Below the pieces are notes generated by a model, which saw only the letters and a program-made list of their open reading frames with translations, was not told the DNA's origin and did not search any database. DNA of 64,000 bases from NCBI GenBank assembly GCA_012845835.1, contig JABAKD010000028.1, forward strand, positions 7,443,632 through 7,507,631. Direction: 5' to 3'. Below are positions 53,501 through 62,500 of the stretch, piece after piece. The translations under genes were made by a program, and so were the position numbers. The stretch's first letter is position 1. Each line of letters opens with the position of its first letter. The DNA is from Undaria pinnatifida. Its lineage: Eukaryota; Sar; Phaeophyceae; Laminariales; Alariaceae.

Positions 53501-56500
53501 TAGTAGTGACGAAATAGATAGCACAACGCTACGGTAAACTTTGTCCATCCATCAAAACGCTCTAAGGTGTTAAAAGTATTGGATCCACCGGACGGGGTAG
53601 CCGCATGCAGGAAGGGAAATGTGTTCCGCCTGTCAAATCGGTCTGGGGCAACGATGCGGAGACAGATTTGTGTGCGCGCGTGCAACCTACACGCCTTACC
53701 CCCTGAGCACTCCCACACTAGGGGTGTCCCCAGGTTCTAAGAAGTTTCTGAGAGCTCCTATTAACAACACGAGGAGCTCAATATCTCGCGCGCAAACCCG
53801 ACCAAACATGCCTGCGGGCCAGTCCGAAACCCAACATGCTCGTAAACTTACCGCTGATCAAGGCTACGGGTGGAGGGTACCCTCCATTTCACTACTGGGT
53901 CTGAGCTATCGCATCATTCTCGCGCGAGTGATTCTGCAACCACATTGACAAAACAGTTCTCGGTGATTTCTTCAGGTGCAGCGTAGCTAACCACCCCTTC
54001 CTTGTCGCGTAATATATCGAGAACGTTTAAAACAGCACGAAAGGAAGCCTGTGATGGCCGCAAGGAGCAGCGGGGTGGTCCACTCGTGCGAGTGACACCG
54101 AGCCACCCGAAAAAAACGTAGCAGTGGTGGTAACTAACCGTCAGCCCCACACTTGATTGCTCTACCGGTCAGAAAAGAAAAGCTTGGCTTGAGGACGCGT
54201 GCTACGATAGAGGTGGCTAGCAGTTTTCGTGTGAAACGGTTTCTGAATGACGGGTCTCCTTGACCCAGAATCGTGGGAAACAGGTCATTTCTTTTTTGGC
54301 ATGATTACCGCCGTGTGCCTGGGCCCTGAGGTTTTATCACCCGGTACACACGTAGCCCGTGATTTATTTTTCCTCCGAATCATTTTTTTTGGGGGGGGAG
54401 GTCTTAAAGCTCCCGAATTTGAGGAAACCTAAGAAAAAAATTGGTGCACTTCTATCGTAGCACGCGTCTACGAAAAGTTTTTTTTTTTCTTTTTTTCTCT
54501 GAGATTTCGTCACTTCACGAGCTTTAGATTTTTCTTTTAAGATACGTCCTTCTTAATAACCAGAAAAACTGATTTGGAGCAAGAAGAAAGAAAAAAAAAA
54601 ACGCAGAAAAAAAAACTGCTCGTACACCACCGGATGAAAAAATCCCATTGGCCTCGGTGCGTATATATACAACGAGAATCATGCCAAAAAAAAAAATGGC
54701 CTATTACTTATTTTTTTTTCCGACGATTTTGGGTTAAGTGGCCCCGTCATTCAGAAAACATTTCCGCCAAAAAAAGGTATACCTTAATAATTCTATCGCA
54801 GCACGTGCCCCAAAAAGTGCAACCCCCACCATTGGGATGGCTCCCCCGTAGAAGTGAACCCACCCCGTCGGGGACGAACTACGTACGTATGCTGAATTAC
54901 TATTAGACGCGTGGTACGATAGAGGTGTACCGTTTTTTGGCTATTTTGTTTTTTCTTCTGAATGGCGGGGCTTCTTAACCCCAAAATCGTCGGAAATAGG
55001 ACATTTTGTTTGTTGTTTCTTCATTATTCTTGTCGTGTACCTAGGCCATGGGGACTTTTTTGCATCCGGTGGCAGCTTTTGTTTGTCTCCAAATCAGTTT
55101 TGGGAGAGGTCTTGAGCTCCCAAGTTGACCCAAATTGAGGAATCTCAGGAAAAAAGTGGTGCACCTCTACGGTAGCACGCGTCATTACTAGTAGAGTGGG
55201 TTGATTGTCCCCGGCTGTGAGAAAGTGAAGGACGCCCGTAGCCTTGAACGAGGTGTGTATGTTACACGCGCGAGTCGTGCAGGAGCGATGGCCTTCGGCT
55301 TGCTACATCGACGACCGCTCTCGGCCAGGGCGATTCATTTATCGAGTCCTTTCTCGGCAGCACACGTGTATAACGGGGAGAAGAAAGCAACGCACGGCCT
55401 AGACGCCTGCCGCGTGGCGCACGCGTTCGACCCCCTAACTCTCTCTGGCTGTTGAAACACCACGGACTACTATAGCCGTCGAAGCACCACGGGGTGCTTA
55501 CACGACGTAAGGGTGCGTTATTTCTCGACTGCCTCCGGCTGTTGAACACTGTTTCTCGTACCCTATCGTTTTGTGTGCGTTGCTTAATTTGTTTTTGCTT
55601 TTTGTCGCTGTTTATGTTGGCCCTGTCGTAATTTTCGTTGTCGTTTGTGTCGCCGTCATTCTTATCACTACGGCGATGCCCCTTACCCTCTCCCACCTAA
55701 ACCGTTCTTTGCGCTAAACCACAACTCTCCTCAACAGGGTCACACGGGCTCTTGTAAAGCTCTGGCCCCGCACCCAACCAGGCCGTGGTTCGTAACGGGG
55801 GGAACGGATTGCGTGCTGCGCCTTTGGGACGCTCGATCGCGGCGGCAGCTTAGCGCAGCGCGGTTGCTAGAGCGGGTCTGCAGCGCGGCGTTCCATCCGG
55901 CCGGGTGGGTGTTTTTGTGCTGTTCCGTTGTCTGACACCCCATCGCTCATATATGCAAGCCCGTGATTGTTGCAGTATGCATTTGGTTTTTGCTATTGTA
56001 ATCGTCGGACAATGATAAGGGTATGGTGGATGATAGTACGCACAACGGCATCAGCCCGCGAGGGTGCAGGTATCTTGAGTCGCTCTAGGGAAGCGTCCGG
56101 CGCAGCGGGGTGGTGGGTGTCGCCCCCCCCGTGATGCCTCGGTGCCCACAATCACGGACGATGTCTACTGGTGCAGTAGCTTCTACTGTTTCCGCAGTAG
56201 CTTTCTAGCCCGGTTCACGAAGAACGCGCCTCGTAGTGCAAACGTACACTAGTCCGCGGAAAACAGGTCTGCCCTTGGCATTCCCGTACCCCGTCCGGCT
56301 TACACCCGAAAGCAAACCCGAGGGCATTTTTCGTTGAAGATCAAGCGAAGCTCAACTGTCTCTGGTTCAACTATCCCTTCCCTCTCCCCCCTGCCCTCTC
56401 CCCCCTGCCCTCTCCCCCGTGCTCTCACTCTTTGATTGGTGGTGGAAACATCTCAACGATAACCACAATTTCAACACCACCACCACCATCAACACCAACA

Positions 56501-59500
56501 CCATCAACACAACTAACAACACCGCCACCACCATCACCACCACCACGACGACGACCACGACCACCACCACCACCACCACCATCAACACCAACACCACCAC
56601 CACCACCACCACCACCATCGCCATCACCATCACCACCACCACCACCACCACCACCACCACCACCACCACCACCACCACCACCACCACCACCATCGCCATC
56701 ACCATCACCACCACCACCACCACCACCACCACCACCACCACCACCACCACCACCACCACCACCACCACCACCACCACCACCATTACCACCCCGCTCGAAT
56801 AACAACAACGACGACGACGACGGCGACGGCGACAACACCAACAACAATAACAACAAACAAGTGGCGTGCTTGCGGTCGGAAATGAAGCCGGGGACTTTTT
56901 CCTCATGGCCCTTCGCGCGCCACCCAGCCACGCGGCCGGGGGAAACCACCGGCGCCAGTCCGAGGGAGGCGCCGCAGCCGCGTCCATCGGGTTCTCGTGG
57001 GACGTTCTCGCCCGAAAGCGCATCGTAGTCGGGGGAGGAAGCATCTCCTCCCGGGCCTCCCGATCAGACTTCCCCTCCCCGGGTAGCCAAAGCGACAGGA
57101 AGGAAACCTCCTACACTGGGGGTTCCCCCGCCGCCGCGGCCGCCTCAGTCACCACGGGAGGGGACCCGTTCTCGTCGGGTCTAGACGGCGCGCCAGATCA
57201 TCGCGTTCGACGGCCCAAGCACCAGCAGCCGGACGGGGGGTGGGGGGGACCGAGCGGTGGTGGCAGCCTGAGCCATCCAGCTTGGCGGCCTCCGGGTGTG
57301 GGGGTGTTGGCGCCGCCCCAGAAAAGAAACGACGGGGTTCCGGGTCGCATGCCCCTGGGAGCGAGCGAGGTGGCGGCGGCGTCGGCGGTAGCGGGGGTTT
57401 CGGTGACATCGGCGTCGGCGACGGCAGCGGCGGCGGCAACAGCGACGGCGGCGATGTTATCCACGCCGGCGGCGGGGGCGGGGGCGGGAGCGGTGGCGAC
57501 GAAGAGTGTCAGCGGATTGAAATTCTCTCCGAACGGAAAAGTGCTTGCAGCAGCGTGTGGCAGCTTCATCTATCTATACCGGGAGACTGTTAACGCCATC
57601 GGCGCAGGTGGCGGTGGCGGCGGCGGCGGCGGCAACGCATCCGGTCGTGGCGACGGCGGTGCCAACGTCAGTGGAGCCGAGGGCAGGCGGTCATACCGCA
57701 GGTACTGGGTGTGCACGGGGCACAGCACCAAGGTGAGGTCCTTCGACTTCACCCGCGACGGCTCCACCCTGCAGAGTAACGATGCCTCGGGCGAGCTACT
57801 GTTCTGGGAGGTGTCCACCGGGAGGCAGGTGAAGCCCCACGGATCTCCTCCCCACTTTGTTACGCTTGATGTCCGATAGATTACGTGTTGCATGTTTCGC
57901 CATCCTAATCTGTGCGGCATGAGCTTCAGCGTCGGCAACTCGCAAAAAAAAATTCCAGAAGGAAGAAAAGACGCGTGCTACGTTAGAGGTATACCTTTTT
58001 TTGGCTGAAATGGTTTATGATCGGTGGGGGCTCCTCAACCCAAAAATGTCGGAAACAGGTTATTTTTTCGCGTTTTTTTTTTTTGATGTTGTTGTATAAG
58101 TAGGCCACGAGATTTTTCATCCGGTAGCAGTTTCGTTTCGTTTTTTTTTTTTTTTTCCAAGAAAACAGTTTTTAGGGTGACGAGCCTGAGAAGAAAAAAA
58201 AAAGTGGTGCACGTCTATCGTAGCACGCACCAGGAAGAAAGAAGAAGAAGAAGAAGAAAAAGAAGAAGAAGGATAAGGAGAAGACCACCTTATACGTCGG
58301 GGTGTCTGGGTTTCGCGGTAGATTTTACCCTCTTCCGTTGCAAGCGCGCCTTTTTTACGTCCACCTCTGCGCGTACATCATCGGCTTGCCGACCGACTGT
58401 TGGTGGCCCGTGATTTTTTTCGCCACGTGTTATAATCTTAGTTGGGGTGGGTAGTTGGCTACTCCTTTTCCCAGTGTTCCAACGGACTACTTATTATTGG
58501 CAAGATACCTTTGACGCATGGCGTCGTCGGTCGCCTTTTTTACCGGCAGCCTAAAAAGACCAACACCTTAACGCTACGGTAGTGTGATTTTGCGGTGGCG
58601 TCCTCGGTGACCTTTTTTACCGATAGCCTGAAAAGACCAACACCTTAACGCTACGGTAGTGTGATTTTGCGGTGGCGTCCTCGGTGACCTTTTTTACCGA
58701 TAGCCTGAAAAGACCAACACCTTAACGCTACGGTAGTGACTTTTTGCGGCTTTCGAGAGCATGACAATTTTGCACTGCAATTCGTTGCCCCCCCCGATCC
58801 GAGCCGTCACCATATTTCTTCGTCCTCGTCCCTACATACCTGCCGCCTGAAAAGACCAACACCTTAACGCTACGGTAGTGATTTTTTGCGGCTTTCGAGA
58901 GCATGACAATTTTGCACTGCAATTCGTTGCCCCCCCCGATCCGAGCCGTCACCATATTTCTTCGTTCTCGTCCCTACATACCTCCCGCCCCCTCCCTCTG
59001 GCCTGGCCAGGTAGATGTTGGCCACAGACGGCCAAACAGGAGAGGAAACGTTGACATGTAATATATTGAAGAAACGTAATGAGCGCCCAAATGTTGGAGG
59101 TGTCGCTACTAGGAGTAGAAACGGTGCTCCGTTTTGTAAGGGAAGCGTGGTCAACGGTGAAACGCCCAAGGCAATCAACAAATGAGTACGCCACCCCGCC
59201 CCCGCCTTAGTCGGTGGAAAACCGACGTGCTTCATCCCAGCAATGTAGGGATGCGAGTGTCTATGGTCTTACGGGCTACGAACATGCATGATATGATGAT
59301 CGCACCCCCCCATCCGCTCCCCTCCCCTCCCCCCCCCCCCCCCCCGGGACAATGTTCTCCGACAAAAGTCGACGTTAACCATCCCCGAACCCCCTATTTC
59401 TCCTCCTCCTGCTCCTGCTGCTCCTGCTCCTGCTCCTTCTGCTCCTGCTCCTTCTCTTCCTCCTTCTCCCGCCCATTTCCCTCAATGACCCGCGCCTGAC

Positions 59501-62500
59501 ACCATCGCCGGGCCGTGGCGGAAACGTGGCCCACGGCGGCTCTCCGTTAGATCACGAGCGGGTATAGCGTGAAAGACCTGGAGATGGATTCTTGGTCGTG
59601 TTCGGTTGGATGGCCGGTTCAGGGGCTGGCTGCCGCTATGGCGACCGCCAGTGGTGGTGGTGCGAACGCGTCTGGTGGTCATAGCCGTTTCTCGGGGGGA
59701 GACGTTGTGGCGCTCTGTCGGTCGAATGAGGGCGACGTGTTGGCGGTGAGCGAGGGAGTAGTGGTTGTGCCCGCGGTAGTCGATGGGAACGGATCGATGT
59801 TATTCGTATTTATGGTCGTTAATTGGGGGAATTCTTACCGAAGCGCGCTTTGTCGAAAAAATCCACAACTTCTTCCCCCCCCCCCCCCCCCCCCCAAACA
59901 AAAACAAAGATGTGTATTGACCAGAAATTCGTCGAACTCACGACTGACGTCCTTGAAATATTTTTATAAAAAAAAACACTAGATTTCTTGATAATGCCAG
60001 AATAAAAAGCAAAAAAAACTTGAACTTGAAGTTATCCATATTTGTGCACATTTTTTAATATTCAAATTTTATGAAAGAACGCCTCAGTATTCAGTACAAA
60101 CTGAATCTTTCAAAATAGTTACAAAAAAAAAGGAAAAGCTGGCGGGGGGGGGGGGGGGCGGGCGTTTCGGTAAAAATGACCCTTCGACTGGATGCATGTT
60201 ATCAATAGTATTGTTTCGCTATCCGAGAAACGTGAAGCATGAGCTTCCCTTTCGGTCACTCATGGGCGTTCTTGGAAAGAAGAAAATCCGAGGGAAAAAC
60301 CTTAGGACGTTATTTTTTGTGTACAAGCTTTCCGTTCGGGATGTTGTTTAGCTTGACCTTAAGGGCATGGTGTCGCAAGGTCGAATGGGGTGAAACACGC
60401 TTATCAAAAAGTATCATTATTATTTTTTGCCCTCCGACAATATAGCGTAGTTGCCGTTCCGATGTAAATCGAATATCCTCCCATAAAGCAGCAGTAGTAC
60501 CTCATATAAAGTCGAATGATCGCGCCATAATGCAAATGATATCTTCCGCCAACCATTTGCCCATTTCCTTTCCCCACATCTTCTCCTTTTATCTACAGTT
60601 GCTATAGAAAAAAAAATTAGCCACCGTCCTTGTAACCGGCCGGGTTAAAAACTAAACCACGATCACCTTTACCGCCAACACGAGTTTAAAGCGTAGTTCT
60701 ATATCGATGGAGCGCGTTGGCGGTAAGGGATTGGACGGACGCGTGCTACGAAAGAGGTGCACCACTTTTTTTCTGAGGTTTCCTCAATTTTGGGAGCTTA
60801 AGACCTCTAAAAAAAAAACGACTTGGAGTAAAGTAAAGCTGCTACCCGATGAAAAATGCCCCATGACCAAGGTACACCAAACGAGAATCGTGCAAAAAAA
60901 ATGGCCTATTAGTTTTTTTTTTTGCGACGATTTTGCCAAGGTTAAGAAGCCCCGTCATCCAGAAAGCAAAATAGCCAAAAAAAGGTATACCTCTATCGTA
61001 GCGTGCGTCTCAGGTGAAAGAGCGCCGAGTAAGAAGGGGGTACGGGGTAAAAAAAACTGAGAGGAAGTCTCGACGAGGACGCTGACGTCGAAATTGATGC
61101 GTCAAGTCTCGACGAGGACGCTGACATCGAAATTGATGCGTCTTTCAAAAAAGGCCAGACTCTCGTTCGTGCTCTTTTCCTCGCCAAAAAGAACACCACC
61201 AGTTACTTGTGTACCGTACGCTGCCGCTGTATAGCTCGCGCGCTCGCTAATCTCCGTCACAATCTGTGCCAGCCGATTCTTACTTTCAGACTCGACTCAT
61301 ACTTGACAGCTACTTATGCAACCAATTACACTGTAGAGAAGTTATGCCTGCCGTCTTTCCCGAGATGACACGCTTCGCGTGACCAGCACGCATAGAGAGC
61401 ACACGCCGGGCGTAAACCCTTGGTTGCGGCTTAGCTGCCCATTTGGCACTCCGCCACGTGGATTAATTAGTACCAAGGACAATAATAGTCTTATTAATTT
61501 TTGCCCTCCTACAATATAGCGTAGATGCTGTTTCGATGTAAATCGAGTATCCTTCCACAAAGTAGTAGTATCTACGAAGTCGAATAATCCCTCCATAAAG
61601 CAGTGGTATCTTCTGCCATCCTTTTCCCCATTCCCTTTCCCCACATCTTCTCCTTTTTATCTACAGCTTCATTTCCTTACATATGCTTTAGCCATTGGTC
61701 TACCTTAATCCTCATCAACATTACCACTACTACTATTAGTTTTTTCCCTCCGACAATATAGCGTAGATAGATGCCGTTCCGATGTAAATCGAATGTTCTT
61801 CCATGATAAAGCGGTAGTGTCTGTGACGTTCTGCCAACCATTTTCCCGGTTACCTTTCCCCACACCTTCTCAGTTTATCTACTGCTTCATTTCCCTACAT
61901 CCGTTCAATTTTAGCCATTGCCGATCTATTCCACCCTAATCCCCTATCCACACTCCCACGCCAGGCCATTGGACGTATTCAGAGCCCACGACGTACCGTG
62001 GACCAAAACCTGCAACAAACCTATAATACATATTCCTGTTTTACTAGCCAGATCTGGACTTGATTACTGTGTTTCTCGTACAGCAGTAGTAGACATCTAA
62101 TACAAAGAATGACGAATGCTACGATACAGATATTAAGGTATACCTTTTTTTTGGCTGAAACGTTTTCTGAACGACCTCCTGAACGAAAAGATCGTCGGAA
62201 TTTCGTCGATTTCTTTTTTAGGGCATATTTTTCGTTGTGTATACCTACGCCATGGGATTATTCTTCGGGTACATACGATAGCATCCCCCCCTCCCCCCGC
62301 CCGCCCCTTGGAAAGTGATGCAGTTCACCCTTCAGGCGACTCGTCGAACACCTCACTGCGCTTTTCGCGCTTGGTGCAGGCAACGTCTGCCTGTCGTTGG
62401 TGAAAACCCGAGGCCCTACGTCCCGGCATAGTAGGGATTCGAGGGTCTATTGTCTTACGACTACCACGGACATGCACAAACTAAGTGCCCCCCCCCCCCC

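Noticed and set aside
56367-57044. Poly-Val, poly-Gly, poly-Thr and poly-Pro frames
   Set aside because: Products of the CCA microsatellite in EML intron 8. Only the part after 56862 in the GVLAVGNEAGDF frame is exon.
59746-59982. Read-through extension of EML exon 10
   Set aside because: A GTGAGC donor at 59746 and a family-matching continuation at 63537 (ACDEDSCVTL) fit better than the low-complexity Pro/Lys read-through.
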